Shown: piece after piece, positions 46,896 through 56,392 of the stretch
How the letters are laid out: the number at the start of each line of letters is the position of its first letter
How positions within the stretch are numbered: the stretch's first letter is position 1
From: Pantoea sp. WMus005
GTDB taxonomy: Bacteria; Pseudomonadota; Gammaproteobacteria; Enterobacterales; Enterobacteriaceae
NCBI RefSeq assembly: GCF_013415305.1
Contig: NZ_JACBXU010000001.1
Location: 806,001 to 870,000, forward strand
Length of the DNA: 64,000 bases
Reading direction: 5' to 3'
The notes under the pieces: generated by a model
Databases searched by the model: none
The model's input: the letters and a program-made list of their open reading frames with translations, nothing else
Told to the model about the DNA's origin: nothing
Program-made: the position numbers and the translations under genes

Positions 46896-47050
46896 TATTC
46901 ACCCTGTGAAGAGGCGAGTCACCTTTTTTATGCGCCTGATCATCCACTCTAAAGATTGTAAAAATAAGAAAATTTTTTGACGCAATTCGCCGACCTGATA
47001 CATTAACGTTCTGTTTATTACTCAGGAGTAACGGGCTTCAGCCCACCTTT

Positions 47051-47212
47051 ATGGATCGTCACCGACGTCGCTTAACCTGTTCTTTGCGCCTGCTGGCGCG
47101 TCACCTTTCGCCTCGCGGCATTTTCACCGCTTTCCCGACTACCCGGATGTCACGCTTGACTGCGCTGATACGCACCGGCTCAATCTGTTCCCTGTTCTGG
47201 AGTCATAAATAA
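47051..47212 (+). CDS. Arg-rich upstream small ORF coupled to yoaE (53 aa)
   Basis: The ATG at 47051 opens a 53-residue frame starting [20 protein letters not shown] and ending [10 protein letters not shown]. Its TAA overlaps the yoaE ATG as TAATG. The peptide is rich in Arg and has no obvious fold. An AGGAG lies about 22 bp upstream, separated by a small hairpin that could bring it nearer. E. coli annotation lists a small ORF (yoaL) before yoaE, as I recall; I cannot confirm homology. A regulatory uORF role is the likely reading. Confidence 0.5.
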   Translation: MDRHRRRLTCSLRLLARHLSPRGIFTAFPTTRMSRLTALIRTGSICSLFWSHK

Positions 47213-48792
47213 TGGAATTTTTATTCGACCCCTCAATCTGGGTGGGTTTGATGACCCTTATCGTGCTGGAAATTGTATTGGGCATCGATAACCTGGTGTT
47301 TATTGCCATTCTGGCCGACAAACTGCCGCCTAAGCAGCGTGATAAAGCACGCTTAATCGGTTTGTCGCTGGCGCTGGTAATGCGTCTGGGCCTGCTTTCG
47401 CTGATCTCCTGGATGGTCACACTGACGACGCCTCTTTTCAGCGTAGGCGGTTTCAGCTTTGCAGGTCGTGATTTAATTCTGCTGGCGGGTGGTCTGTTCC
47501 TGTTGTTTAAAGCGACGATGGAGCTACACGAGAGGCTGGAGAACCGGCAGCTCGACGGGTCAGGTAATCGGGGATATGCCAGTTTCTGGGCAGTTGTGAC
47601 ACAGATTGTGGTGCTGGACGCGGTTTTCTCGCTGGATGCCGTTATCACCGCTGTGGGTATGGTCAACCACCTGCCGGTGATGATGACCGCCGTGGTGATT
47701 GCGATGGGTGTGATGCTGCTGGCGTCTAAGCCGTTAACCAACTTCGTTAACGCGCATCCGACCGTGGTGGTGCTCTGTCTGAGCTTCCTGTTGATGATTG
47801 GCCTGTCCCTGGTGGCAGAAGGCTTTGGCTTCCATATTCCTAAGGGATACCTCTATGCGGCGATTGGCTTCTCGATTCTGATTGAGATGTTTAATCAGAT
47901 TGCGCGTCGTAACTTTATTCGCCATCAGTCCAATCGGCCGATGCGTGAACGCACCGCAGAGGCGATTCTCCGCCTGATGGGTGGCCGCAACCGCGCACAT
48001 CAGGCCAGTAATAGCAATACCAGCAGCAGCGAAGAGGCTGCGCTGGCGGAAGCAATGCCGCAGGAAGCATTTAAAGATGAAGAGCGTTACATGATAAATG
48101 GCGTCCTGACGCTGGCTTCCCGCTCAATTCGCAGCATCATGACGCCGCGTGGTGATATCTCCTGGGTCGATGCGAATCGTCCGGTGGATGAGATTCGCGG
48201 TCAGTTACTGGATACGCCGCACAGCCTGTTCCCGGTCTGCAGAGGTGAGCTGGATGAAATTGTCGGCGTAGTGCGCGCCAAAGAGCTGCTGGTGGCGCTG
48301 GAGCATGGCACAGACGTCGCGACCTTTGCGGCTAACACGCCGACCATCGTGGTACCGGAGACGCTGGATCCGATCAACCTGCTTGGTGTGCTGCGTCGTG
48401 CCAGAGGCAGCTTCGTGATCGTGACCAACGAGTTTGGCGTGGTTCAGGGTCTGATTACCCCGCTGGACGTGCTGGAAGCGATTGCGGGTGAATTCCCGGA
48501 TGAAGATGAAACGCCCGACATCATTGCGGATGGGGATGGCTGGTTAGTGAAAGGCGGAACCGATCTTCACTCACTGCAGCAGTTGCTCGACTTCCATGAG
48601 CTGGTCGATCCGACAGAAGACCACGCCTCGCTGGCAGGCCTGTTGATTGAGCAGAAAGGGCAGTTACCGGTGCCGGGCGATGTGATTGATATCACTCCGC
48701 TGCACTTCCAGATCATTGAAGCCACTGACTACCGTATTGATCTGGTGCGTGTCACCAAAGATAAACCGCATGACGAGAATGAAGAAGGTTAA
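47212..48792 (+). CDS. yoaE: YoaE, TerC-family membrane protein with CBS and CorC domains
   Basis: A 526-residue inner-membrane protein. Residues 1-240 form the TerC-like membrane domain, with acidic motifs [14 protein letters not shown] and [15 protein letters not shown] that could bind metal. Two CBS domains follow (about 305-425), then a CorC_HlyC transporter-associated domain. TerC relatives take part in metal ion export; the YoaE substrate is not established. Its start overlaps the stop of a small upstream ORF. It is divergent from manX, as in E. coli. Confidence 0.94.
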   Translation: MEFLFDPSIWVGLMTLIVLEIVLGIDNLVFIAILADKLPPKQRDKARLIGLSLALVMRLGLLSLISWMVTLTTPLFSVGGFSFAGRDLILLAGGLFLLFKATMELHERLENRQLDGSGNRGYASFWAVVTQIVVLDAVFSLDAVITAVGMVNHLPVMMTAVVIAMGVMLLASKPLTNFVNAHPTVVVLCLSFLLMIGLSLVAEGFGFHIPKGYLYAAIGFSILIEMFNQIARRNFIRHQSNRPMRERTAEAILRLMGGRNRAHQASNSNTSSSEEAALAEAMPQEAFKDEERYMINGVLTLASRSIRSIMTPRGDISWVDANRPVDEIRGQLLDTPHSLFPVCRGELDEIVGVVRAKELLVALEHGTDVATFAANTPTIVVPETLDPINLLGVLRRARGSFVIVTNEFGVVQGLITPLDVLEAIAGEFPDEDETPDIIADGDGWLVKGGTDLHSLQQLLDFHELVDPTEDHASLAGLLIEQKGQLPVPGDVIDITPLHFQIIEATDYRIDLVRVTKDKPHDENEEG

Positions 48793-48849
48793 TTGTTCGC
48801 GTTGTTGCTAAGGCGATGCCGGTATCACCGGCCACGCTGAATCTTCCCG

Positions 48850-48880
48850 ACAGCCGCTGCTTCAACGCCGCGGCTGTTTT
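48850..48880. terminator. Terminator between yoaE and the phosphodiesterase gene
   Basis: ACAGCCGC / GCGGCTGT stem with a 12-base loop followed by TTTT on the plus strand, 57 bp after yoaE. Confidence 0.75.
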
Positions 48881-48881
48881 G

Positions 48882-50444
48882 TTATCTGTGGACATCAGCC
48901 TGATGCAACATCAGCCACGCCGGAAAATCCTGCAGCGGCATCGGACGGGCGAAATAGTAGCCCTGCAGATGATCCACGCCACGTTCGCGCAAATAATCCG
49001 CCTGCTCAGCCGTTTCTACCCCCTCAGCCACCAGACTGATATTCAGACGCTGGGCCAGCGAAATGACCATATCTGTCACCGTGGCGTTTATCGCGTCAGT
49101 ACCGATGGCCGCAGTGAAAATCTTGTCGATCTTCAGTACATCGGGCTGCAAATCTTTCAGGTAGGAGAGTGAGCTGTGACCGGTGCCGAAGTCATCAATG
49201 GCCAGCCGGACGCCGATATCGTGCAGTTGCGTAATCACCGACTGATCCACCACTGGAAGGGCATCCCGCTCGGTGAGTTCTACCACCAGTTTTGGCACAG
49301 GGTTGGCTGGCCACCACAGATTTTGCAGATCCTCAAGAATGGCGCGGTCGCGAAAATGGCTGGCAGCAACGTTGATAGCGATATGGAAGTCGGGATCCAG
49401 GGGGAGCTGAGGCAATTCTCGTACCACCTCATTCAGCACAAAGCGCGTGAGTGGCTTGATCAGATTCTGGCGCTCTGCCAGCGGAATAAAGACATCCGGC
49501 GCTATCCAGCCCTGACGGGCATTATGCCAGCGCAGCAGCAGTTCAATGCCGTCGCACTCACCGCTTCTGGTGTTGATTAGCGGCTGGCAATAAACCATAA
49601 ACTCTTTGGCGGTGATGCCATAACTAATCTGCCAGCTCAGACTCATACGATTTGCGGTCGCCAGCCAGACGATGTAGCCCATCAGCAGGCTCAGCAGCAG
49701 CGCCAGCGGCAGCTGTGAGGGAAGCGTCGCCAGTGCCAGACGGGTCGGTGAAGGGCCATAGAGGGTCAGCGTAAACGGATAGCGCAGCGAGCCCTGCTCA
49801 TAACTCACTTCATCGTCAGCCGCCACCGTTGACTCGATCATCGGATTACCATACTCCAGGCTCTCTCCGTTGACGTTAAAGACGGCGCGTTCAACCCAGG
49901 GCAACTGCGGCTCCAGCAGATAATTGCTCATCATTTCGATGTTAACCACCTGCAAAATTCCGGCGCGGTTATCCTGGCTCTTTGGCGTCCACAGCAGTAA
50001 AACCGGTGAACCTTTAAGCAGATAATCATCGGTTATCAGCGTCATACGCTGACTGTTAAAGGCTAAATCGGGCCAGGTCTGGCTAAAGGGGATATTACGC
50101 GGCCCATAGATACTGGAGCAGTAGAGCACGTCGTTATCCACCAGCAGGATCGCCCGGACCGTCTGCAGGGAAGAAATTTTTTCGATGAGTGGAAAGCGAA
50201 CATCCTGACAGGGAACACCAACCAGACCCAGCGTGTTATTCGCTGAAACCTCGAGCGGTGAGAACATCCGGTCAAACCGCATAATGGCTTTGTTGGCGAA
50301 ATCCATCGCCTGCTGTTCGATACGTGACTTCTCTTCAATATAGCGAAAGGCCAGCGTTAATATCATCACCACAAGGGCGATTGAAAGTGCAATGAGTAAA
50401 CGCTTGCGTCTGAATTGTCCAACAAATTGCTGGGCCATAAACAT
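48882..50444 (-). CDS. pdeD: CSS-motif cyclic-di-GMP phosphodiesterase (YoaD/PdeD-like)
   Basis: A 520-residue membrane protein that should hydrolyse c-di-GMP. Two membrane helices flank a periplasmic CSS domain (YCSS near residue 100). The C-terminal EAL domain has ELLLRW (a variant of EALLRW that keeps the catalytic Glu), NVAASHF, the metal site DDFGTGHSS, KIDK and AEGVET, so activity is expected. ATG at 50444 follows AAGGTGG. The position next to sdaA matches E. coli yoaD (pdeD). Confidence 0.9.
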   Translation of the reverse strand: MFMAQQFVGQFRRKRLLIALSIALVVMILTLAFRYIEEKSRIEQQAMDFANKAIMRFDRMFSPLEVSANNTLGLVGVPCQDVRFPLIEKISSLQTVRAILLVDNDVLYCSSIYGPRNIPFSQTWPDLAFNSQRMTLITDDYLLKGSPVLLLWTPKSQDNRAGILQVVNIEMMSNYLLEPQLPWVERAVFNVNGESLEYGNPMIESTVAADDEVSYEQGSLRYPFTLTLYGPSPTRLALATLPSQLPLALLLSLLMGYIVWLATANRMSLSWQISYGITAKEFMVYCQPLINTRSGECDGIELLLRWHNARQGWIAPDVFIPLAERQNLIKPLTRFVLNEVVRELPQLPLDPDFHIAINVAASHFRDRAILEDLQNLWWPANPVPKLVVELTERDALPVVDQSVITQLHDIGVRLAIDDFGTGHSSLSYLKDLQPDVLKIDKIFTAAIGTDAINATVTDMVISLAQRLNISLVAEGVETAEQADYLRERGVDHLQGYYFARPMPLQDFPAWLMLHQADVHR

Positions 50445-50669
50445 CAGTATCCACCTTCCCAAAAAGCCAGTAAAAAAGCAAAACACGACGGGGTAAGTAT
50501 CGGCACGGCCAGATCAACATTGAGGCCGGAAGACAGAAAGCGGGTATGGAAAGCTGCAAAAGCCGGACGGCTGCGCGGAAAACACTCTACCGTTTAAACC
50601 TGCGCCGGGATAGCGCAGGATACGGATTTTATTACGTTTGCACGTTATTTAGACAGTTAAACGTTTCGT

Positions 50670-52034
50670 TTAATCACACTGAACTTTAATGGCCAGACCA
50701 CCACGCGAGGTTTCACGGTATTTCGCGTTCATATCTTTGCCGGTTTCATACATGGTCTCAATGACCTTATCCAGCGAGACGCGGGGTTCGCTGGTGCGAC
50801 GAAGTGCCATTCGCGCCGCATTAATCGCTTTAACCGAGGCGATCGCATTACGCTCAATGCAGGGCACCTGAACCTGACCAGCGACCGGGTCACAGGTCAG
50901 CCCCAGGTTATGCTCCATGCCGATTTCAGCCGCCACGCAGACCTGCTCCGGACTGCCGCCCAGCAGTTCAGCCAGACCGGCCGCCGCCATAGAACAGGCC
51001 ACGCCCACTTCGCCCTGGCAGCCCACTTCCGCGCCTGAAATAGAGGCATTCATTTTGTACAGCACGCCTATAGCGCCAGAGGCGAGGAAATAGCGCAGGA
51101 AAATGTCGGGTGTCACTGGCTCGATAAAGTGATCGTAGTAAGCCAGCACCGCAGGCACGATACCGCAGGCACCGTTAGTAGGCGCGGTCACGACGCGGCC
51201 TCCCGCGGCGTTTTCTTCGTTAACGGCCAGCGCATACATGTTGATCCAGTCGATAACAATCATCGGATCGCTGGAATGCTTATCAGAGGAGGTCAGCAGG
51301 CGACGCAAGGAAGCGGCACGGCGTGGCACACGCAGCGGCCCAGGCAATACACCTTCGGTATTCAGACCGCGATCGATACAGGCCTGCATCGTCTGCCAGA
51401 TGTTCGTGAAATAGGCATGGATTTCGTCGCGGTTGTGCAGCGCCAGTTCGTTTTTCATCACCAGGCCAGAGAGCGACAAGCCGGTTTCACGGCAGTGTGA
51501 CAGCAGATCTTTGGCGGAGTGGAACGGCCAGGGCACTGAGACTTCATCCAGTGCCGATTGTCCAAAATGCTCTTCATCCACGATGAAGCCGCCGCCTACG
51601 GAGTAATAAGTCTTCGACAGGATCAGCAGATCGCCCGTGAACGCCAGCAGGCGCAGGCCATTTTCATGCAGCGAGAGATTCTCACTGCGGAACACCATGC
51701 CGCCTTCGCGTGGGAAATCGACTTCATGTGCGCCTTTTGCCAGCAGCAGCCGCTCACGCTGTTCAACATCTTTAATAAACGCAGGGATCGCATCAATATC
51801 CACCGTGTCCGGTGATTCACCCGCCAGACCCATAATGATGGCGATATCTGTGTGATGTCCTTTACCGGTCAGAGACAGAGAACCATACACATCTACGGCG
51901 ATCCGGGTGACCTCCTGCAGCTTTCCCTGTTCGCAAAGCAAATCCACAAACTGCTTACCCGCTTTCATCGGGCCGACAGTATGCGAACTTGAGGGGCCAA
52001 TACCCACTTTGAACATGTCGAAAACACTAATCAC
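50670..52034 (-). CDS. sdaA: L-serine dehydratase SdaA
   Basis: An iron-sulfur enzyme that deaminates L-serine to pyruvate. The 454-residue product equals the E. coli length, starting [20 protein letters not shown]. Cysteines for the 4Fe-4S cluster are in the segments [19 protein letters not shown] and [18 protein letters not shown]. The start is GTG at 52034, which has GGAG at the right distance; a second GTG three codons upstream is too close to it. Confidence 0.96.
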   Translation of the reverse strand: MISVFDMFKVGIGPSSSHTVGPMKAGKQFVDLLCEQGKLQEVTRIAVDVYGSLSLTGKGHHTDIAIIMGLAGESPDTVDIDAIPAFIKDVEQRERLLLAKGAHEVDFPREGGMVFRSENLSLHENGLRLLAFTGDLLILSKTYYSVGGGFIVDEEHFGQSALDEVSVPWPFHSAKDLLSHCRETGLSLSGLVMKNELALHNRDEIHAYFTNIWQTMQACIDRGLNTEGVLPGPLRVPRRAASLRRLLTSSDKHSSDPMIVIDWINMYALAVNEENAAGGRVVTAPTNGACGIVPAVLAYYDHFIEPVTPDIFLRYFLASGAIGVLYKMNASISGAEVGCQGEVGVACSMAAAGLAELLGGSPEQVCVAAEIGMEHNLGLTCDPVAGQVQVPCIERNAIASVKAINAARMALRRTSEPRVSLDKVIETMYETGKDMNAKYRETSRGGLAIKVQCD

Positions 52035-52218
52035 AGGTGACACTCCTCACAATTATTATCAGTCTGCCGGGGCAGTTTATGGCGCCCATAGTAATAGCCA
52101 TGCACCAGGAAAGAGCGGCTTTTCGCATGAAATAAACTTATCAAAACCAATAGAAAAAATTATAGCGTAGCCCGACAGTTCACTGACGGGCTTGCAAAGG
52201 AAAGAAGGGCAAAAAGTC

Positions 52219-52782
52219 TCAGAATGCGATCTGAGTACTCAATGAACGGATAATGCCGGCAGTCATGCCCCATACCAGATAATCCTGATAGCGCGACAAC
52301 CAGACCGGATGACGGATGCCAGCCCGCTGCACCTCCAGCGCGCTGTAGCGGCTGAGTTGCAAAGCCTCAGCCAGCGGCATTTCAAAGGCGCTGCTGACTT
52401 CATCAGGATTAATGGTTAACCGCAGGTCGGCCGGAATAATGCCCAGCACGGGTGTCACCTGAAAACCAGTGCTGCTGGTCACGGCGGGCAGCGCCCCTAA
52501 TATCTCGACCTGATGTGGATCGATGCCGACCTCTTCCTGCGCTTCACGCAGTGCGGTAGCGATCAGCGAGGCGTCGGTGTCATCCTGCATTCCGCCGGGA
52601 AAGGCGACCTGTCCGGCGTGTTTGCGCAGGGCGTGCGAACGCTGCGTCAGCAACAGACCCGGTTCAGGTCGTGCCACAATCGGCACCAGCACCGCAGCAT
52701 GGCGTCCGGAGAGGCGCTGCGTGCTGCGTGCAGGCTGCTGTAACAGAAAACGGCTGCGAAAAACGTCAAGCGTCAGTGCCAA
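52219..52782 (-). CDS. nudL: Nudix hydrolase NudL (CoA pyrophosphatase-like)
   Basis: A 187-residue Nudix protein. The UPF0035/CoA motif [21 protein letters not shown] is followed by the Nudix box [21 protein letters not shown] region, with REAQEEVG as its core. The start is a TTG at 52782 with a perfect AGGAGG five bases upstream; no nearby ATG gives the family N-terminus. The start overlaps the pabB end by 17 bp, so the two are co-expressed. Confidence 0.92.
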   Translation of the reverse strand: MALTLDVFRSRFLLQQPARSTQRLSGRHAAVLVPIVARPEPGLLLTQRSHALRKHAGQVAFPGGMQDDTDASLIATALREAQEEVGIDPHQVEILGALPAVTSSTGFQVTPVLGIIPADLRLTINPDEVSSAFEMPLAEALQLSRYSALEVQRAGIRHPVWLSRYQDYLVWGMTAGIIRSLSTQIAF

Positions 52783-54145
52783 CTGAACCTCCTGCCTGTT
52801 CCAGGGCCGGTAATATCCGGCTGACTTTGTCGAGCGTCTCCTGATACTCCGCTTGCGGATCGCTGTCTGCCACCAGCCCGCCACCGGCGGCACAGTAGAG
52901 CTGCTGACCTTCGGCAATCAGCGTGCGGATAGTGATACTCGTATCCATCCGGCCACACAAACTGATATAGCCAATGCTTCCGCACCAGGCGTTGCGGCGT
53001 TGCGGCTCCAGTTCATCAATAATCTCCATCGCGCGAATCTTGGGCGCACCGGTAATTGAGCCGCCAGGAAAACAGGCGCGCAGCAGGTCGGTGGCCTGCA
53101 GGGTGTCAGGCAACTGCGCCCGCACTGTGCTCACCAGATGATGCACGGCGGGGAAGGGTTCAACCACAAACAGCGCCGGCACGGTGACCGAGCCAGGCAG
53201 CGCCACGCGGCCAATATCGTTGCGCATTAAATCGACAATCATCAGGTTTTCGGCGCGGTCTTTTTCTGCGTGGCGCAGCGACTCAGCCTGGAGTGCGTCG
53301 GCAATAGGATCTTCGCAGCGTGGCCGGGTTCCTTTGATGGGACGGGTTTCAATCTGTTTGTTATTCAGAGACAGAAAGCGCTCTGGCGACAGGCTGAGGA
53401 TCGCACTATCAGGCAGCCTTAGAAACGCGCTGAATGGCGCACGGTTAGCTGCATTAAGCAGAGAAAATGCTTGCCACTCATCACCCTGATAACCGGCCTG
53501 AAAACGTTGTGCCAGGTTAACCTGGTAACAGTCACCGGCCTGAATATAAGCCTGAACCGCGGCAAAGCGCGCTGCGTATTCGGCATAACTCAGATTAGAG
53601 CGCCAGCCACTGGTCAGTGAAAAGGGGGCGATTTCGCGCGTTGGCCACTCAGTCAGCCAGGCAGCGCGTGCTTCAATGTTATTCAACGCCACCAGCGTCA
53701 GAGTTCGCTGATGATGGTCGGCAATCAGCGCCCAGTCATAAATCCCCACCGCCATGTCTGGCGTCGTGAGATCGGCGGCGGCTTTTTGGGGCAGCGACTC
53801 AAACCGGCGGCCCAGATCATAACCAAACAGGCCCAGCGCACCCCCCTGAAACGGCAGGGCATCGCTGGCCTCTGGCTTGACGCCCAGCGCATCACACTGC
53901 TGCTGAACCAATAACAGCGGATCGGCGGTGGATCGGGTCGTGCCGGCCGGGTTGCTGATGGTCGTTATCGCATCGTGGGTGACCAGGGTGGCGCGAGGAT
54001 CGGCGGTCAGAATATCAAAGCGGTTGTCGCTGTGGCTGGCCTGCGCGGAGGAGAGCAGCATCGCCCAGGGCAGATGGGCAAGGGTAGCAAAACGCTGAGT
54101 CAGCGCATCCGGGGTATATTCAAGCGTGAGGGTTTCAACAATCAT
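52766..54145 (-). CDS. pabB: Aminodeoxychorismate synthase component I, PabB
   Basis: PabB makes 4-amino-4-deoxychorismate from chorismate for folate synthesis, with ammonia supplied by PabA. The 459-residue protein has an N-terminal family domain with [20 protein letters not shown] and the chorismate-binding domain with the catalytic Lys in [28 protein letters not shown] and [10 protein letters not shown]. nudL follows with an overlap. Length and motifs are normal. Confidence 0.97.
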   Translation of the reverse strand: MIVETLTLEYTPDALTQRFATLAHLPWAMLLSSAQASHSDNRFDILTADPRATLVTHDAITTISNPAGTTRSTADPLLLVQQQCDALGVKPEASDALPFQGGALGLFGYDLGRRFESLPQKAAADLTTPDMAVGIYDWALIADHHQRTLTLVALNNIEARAAWLTEWPTREIAPFSLTSGWRSNLSYAEYAARFAAVQAYIQAGDCYQVNLAQRFQAGYQGDEWQAFSLLNAANRAPFSAFLRLPDSAILSLSPERFLSLNNKQIETRPIKGTRPRCEDPIADALQAESLRHAEKDRAENLMIVDLMRNDIGRVALPGSVTVPALFVVEPFPAVHHLVSTVRAQLPDTLQATDLLRACFPGGSITGAPKIRAMEIIDELEPQRRNAWCGSIGYISLCGRMDTSITIRTLIAEGQQLYCAAGGGLVADSDPQAEYQETLDKVSRILPALEQAGGSVGTDA

Positions 54146-54255
54146 CGGGCAGACAAATCAGAAAGCAAAGTGGCAGTCAGACTGACATATTTTTTCATGA
54201 CTGGCACCTGTTTGTTCCACGTGGGATACTGTCTGACCCAACGCAGGAGTGAAAC

Positions 54256-54450
54256 ATGTTTATTGGATTACCGGCTCTCTCACATGAGCAGCAACAGCAG
54301 GCCGTCGAACGTATTCAGGCGTTGATGGCGGGTGGTTTATCAAGCGGTGAAGCGATCGCCCAGGTGGCGCAGGAAATCCGGCAGAATCACAAGGGCGAAC
54401 GTGTCAGGGCGATGTTCGAAGACGAAGATGACGAAAACGAAGAAGAATAA
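54256..54450 (+). CDS. yoaH: YoaH, UPF0181 small protein
   Basis: A 64-residue protein matching E. coli Yoa[35 protein letters not shown] and an acidic tail [11 protein letters not shown]. Function unknown. GCAGGAGTGAAAC precedes the ATG. It is divergent from pabB, as in E. coli. Confidence 0.92.
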   Translation: MFIGLPALSHEQQQQAVERIQALMAGGLSSGEAIAQVAQEIRQNHKGERVRAMFEDEDDENEEE

Positions 54451-54462
54451 CGCCCGACATGA

Positions 54463-54807
54463 TTAACGTGCGGCGATGATTTTAATTTCGATTTTGTATT
54501 TTGGATTCAGCAGACCGGCCTGAACCGTACAACGCACCGGCGCATTACCCGGCGAGACCCAGGCGTCCCACGCGCGGTTCATGGCAGGAAAATCGGCCTT
54601 ATCAACCAGAAACAGCGTCGCATCCAGAATTTTGCTTTTATCGCTGCCAAGCCGGGTCAGAATGGCATCAATCACCGCGAGCGCATTGGCGGTCTGTGCT
54701 TCTGCGTCAGCATCCAGATTTTCAGGCACACTGGTGTAATAGATGGTGTCGTTGTGAATTACGGCTTCGGACATACGATGTTCCGGATCAATGCGGGTAA
54801 TACTCAT
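54463..54807 (-). CDS. yoaB: RidA-family protein YoaB
   Basis: A 114-residue Rid/YjgF-like protein with RMSEAVIHNDTIYYTSVPE, a central helix, and the signature PGNAPVRCTVQAGL. Some family members hydrolyse reactive enamines and imines, but the key Arg context of true RidA differs here, so enzyme activity is uncertain. AGGGAGAAACCG precedes the ATG at 54807. In E. coli it lies next to yoaA; here an accessory segment separates them. Confidence 0.9.
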   Translation of the reverse strand: MSITRIDPEHRMSEAVIHNDTIYYTSVPENLDADAEAQTANALAVIDAILTRLGSDKSKILDATLFLVDKADFPAMNRAWDAWVSPGNAPVRCTVQAGLLNPKYKIEIKIIAAR

Positions 54808-54874
54808 CGGTTTCTCCCTGATTAAATGTGCATTAGCCTGGCACACTCCTGACATCGCTGTCACCCTTTACGCA

Positions 54875-55234
54875 TTACAGGCAGCGCTCAACGACCGCCT
54901 GTCTGTCCGCCATCACCTCAGGGGCCATCCTGAAGGTGGTGAAATATTTCACATCGGCGCCTTTTCGGCGGGGCGAAACATCCGCAAAAATCGAATCTTC
55001 CCAGGTAAAGACGCTGATCTCGCTGCCGTTCGGCTGGGTGTGGGTGGTGTTATCCCGTGCAATAACGCTGGTGGTGGACCAGCCGCGATAGATACAGTCG
55101 CTGAGCTGAGGAACGGTGCGGGTGCTTTGGCCCTGAAAAACAGGTTGCTGTAAACGCGCCTGTTCAGGAGTGGGTGTCTGGCAGCCGCAAAGCAGCAGCA
55201 CGCCAGCCAGAGAGCCGATGCGGACATAGTTCAT
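54875..55234 (-). CDS. Hypothetical lipoprotein (119 aa)
   Basis: A 119-residue protein with a lipoprotein signal (MNYVRIGSLAGVLLLCGC, lipobox LCGC with Cys18). The mature part has two further cysteines (SDCIYRGW, VERCL) that may pair, and a compact beta-rich appearance. CGGAGGAACGTT precedes the ATG at 55234. I do not recognise a family. It is the first gene of a short segment absent from this place in E. coli. Confidence 0.8.
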   Translation of the reverse strand: MNYVRIGSLAGVLLLCGCQTPTPEQARLQQPVFQGQSTRTVPQLSDCIYRGWSTTSVIARDNTTHTQPNGSEISVFTWEDSIFADVSPRRKGADVKYFTTFRMAPEVMADRQAVVERCL

Positions 55235-55567
55235 AACGTTCCTCCGCCTGAGTCAGGCAGTCGGGTTAAGGCCATCTGCTTCACACCGCCTGAACGGCAA
55301 TGTTAAGCCAGTCTCAGCACATCAGCTTACGGGTGCCACATCCCAACGGTAAGCTGGTTTAATCATTATAAACCGGGCCTTTATTTCCTCGCGGCCTTAC
55401 TCTGCATTTGATAACTGCATCACACTGTTATGCCAGCAGCTTCGGGAGTGGGACATCCGCATATCAATGATGAAAACGGGCGGGAAGAGTCACGGAATCA
55501 GGGGCGCTATCAGCTTAAAAATGTTATAAAACAGCGTAATTTCGCGCCACAGGATGAGGATTAGAGC
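55235..55567. other. Intergenic region, no gene seen
   Basis: About 330 bp between divergent genes. It has an inverted repeat CAGCTTAC / GTAAGCTG (55323-55356) with an 18-base centre and otherwise nothing recognisable. Confidence 0.5.
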
Positions 55568-55735
55568 ATGGCGAATACGCAGTATCTGTTTTGGGTTATG
55601 GCAGGCGCACTGACGCTGCTGTTTATTGTTATCGCGGCGTTTGTGGGTTTATCCAAAGGCACCAGGCAGGGAGTCATCACTTTTGCGGTGCTGTTCATCA
55701 TCATGCTGGCGGGCGCGCTTTATATACACCATTAG
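55568..55735 (+). CDS. Small two-helix membrane protein (55 aa)
   Basis: A 55-residue product starting MANTQYLFWVMAGALTLLFI, with two transmembrane segments (about 8-28 and 36-53) joined by a short basic turn (SKGTRQG). GGATGAGGATTAGAGC precedes the ATG. I do not recognise it. It stands alone upstream of an acidic small gene on the same strand. Confidence 0.65.
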   Translation: MANTQYLFWVMAGALTLLFIVIAAFVGLSKGTRQGVITFAVLFIIMLAGALYIHH

Positions 55736-55878
55736 CGTTGTGCGGTGAGGCCGTTTTCAGTCCCTTACAGCAATTTTACGTTTGGCTCACACTTCAGGCG
55801 TAAAATGTGCGGCAGGTGATGCGGGTTAACTATGCTCAGTTGAGATAGCAGCACTGCTATTTATCACTGGAGGTAATT

Positions 55879-55986
55879 ATGTCTGAACGTCCTGATTACG
55901 TTGAACCGCTGCCAGATGATGCCGGGATCTATCCGGAAGATGAAGAAGAAGATGAGGAAGACGATCCGTTAGAAAAGGATGTTTAG
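55879..55986 (+). CDS. Very acidic small protein (35 aa)
   Basis: A 35-residue product starting MSERPDYVEPLPDDAGIYPE and continuing through a run of Asp and Glu to KDV. GGAGGTAATT before the ATG at 55879 is a near-ideal ribosome site, and a hairpin follows the stop, so it is probably a real gene. About half of the residues are acidic. A DNA-mimic or chaperone-like binder is speculative; no family is recognised. Confidence 0.6.
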   Translation: MSERPDYVEPLPDDAGIYPEDEEEDEEDDPLEKDV

Positions 55987-56037
55987 CCGTTTTAAAAGGC
56001 TGTATGACAACGCCTGTCTCTTCTGATGCTGGCTTAC

Positions 56038-56075
56038 ACCGCAAAACTGCCTGTCGTGCAGTTTTGCGGTTTCTT
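56038..56075 (+). terminator. Terminator after the acidic small gene
   Basis: A 13-bp perfect stem ACCGCAAAACTGC / GCAGTTTTGCGGT with a 7-base loop, followed by TTCTT. Confidence 0.7.
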
Positions 56076-56234
56076 ACGTAATGCGCCCGGATCCCCCTCG
56101 TTTGATGCTGTTTCAGGCTTATGCCTGCCGAAAGATTCCGCTCTGAAATTGCAATACATTAAAACCCCGCAGATAAAACAATGTATTCAGATAAACGGCA
56201 CCGTTAAACCGCATAAATAAAGTATTATCATCAA

Positions 56235-56257
56235 CGATGTTAATTAAATTAACATCG
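56235..56257. promoter_or_regulatory. Perfect inverted repeat upstream of cah, candidate operator
   Basis: CGATGTTAAT / ATTAACATCG with a 3-base centre, 136 bp before the cah start. The symmetry suggests a dimeric regulator site; which regulator is unknown. Confidence 0.45.
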
Positions 56258-56263
56258 ATAAAA

Positions 56264-56296
56264 ATTATAAATTATAAATTCTAAATTCTAAATTCA
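56264..56296. repeat. AT-rich heptamer tandem repeats
   Basis: Four consecutive 7-bp units, two ATAAATT and two CTAAATT, directly after the palindrome. They may act as an UP-like or bending element, or be neutral slippage. Confidence 0.5.
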
Positions 56297-56392
56297 TTCT
56301 GATTTTGATTTAACGCATTTTGTCACCTTGCTGAATTTAATGTCTGCGGAATATTATCCCTGCCACACATTAGCTTATTAAGCAGGGATGAA

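Larger units (their letters stand above)
46703..47050. other. Divergent manX / yoaE regulatory region
   Basis: About 350 bp without a gene. It contains Mlc-like and CRP-like sites for manX, and towards yoaE an AGGAG followed by a hairpin GGGC-TTCA-GCCC just before the upstream small ORF. Confidence 0.6.
56076..56392. other. AT-rich upstream region of the carbonic anhydrase gene
   Basis: About 320 bp without a credible gene. It contains a perfect palindrome (56235-56257) and AT-rich heptamer repeats (56264-56296) just upstream of the cah start, so it probably holds the promoter. Confidence 0.55.
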
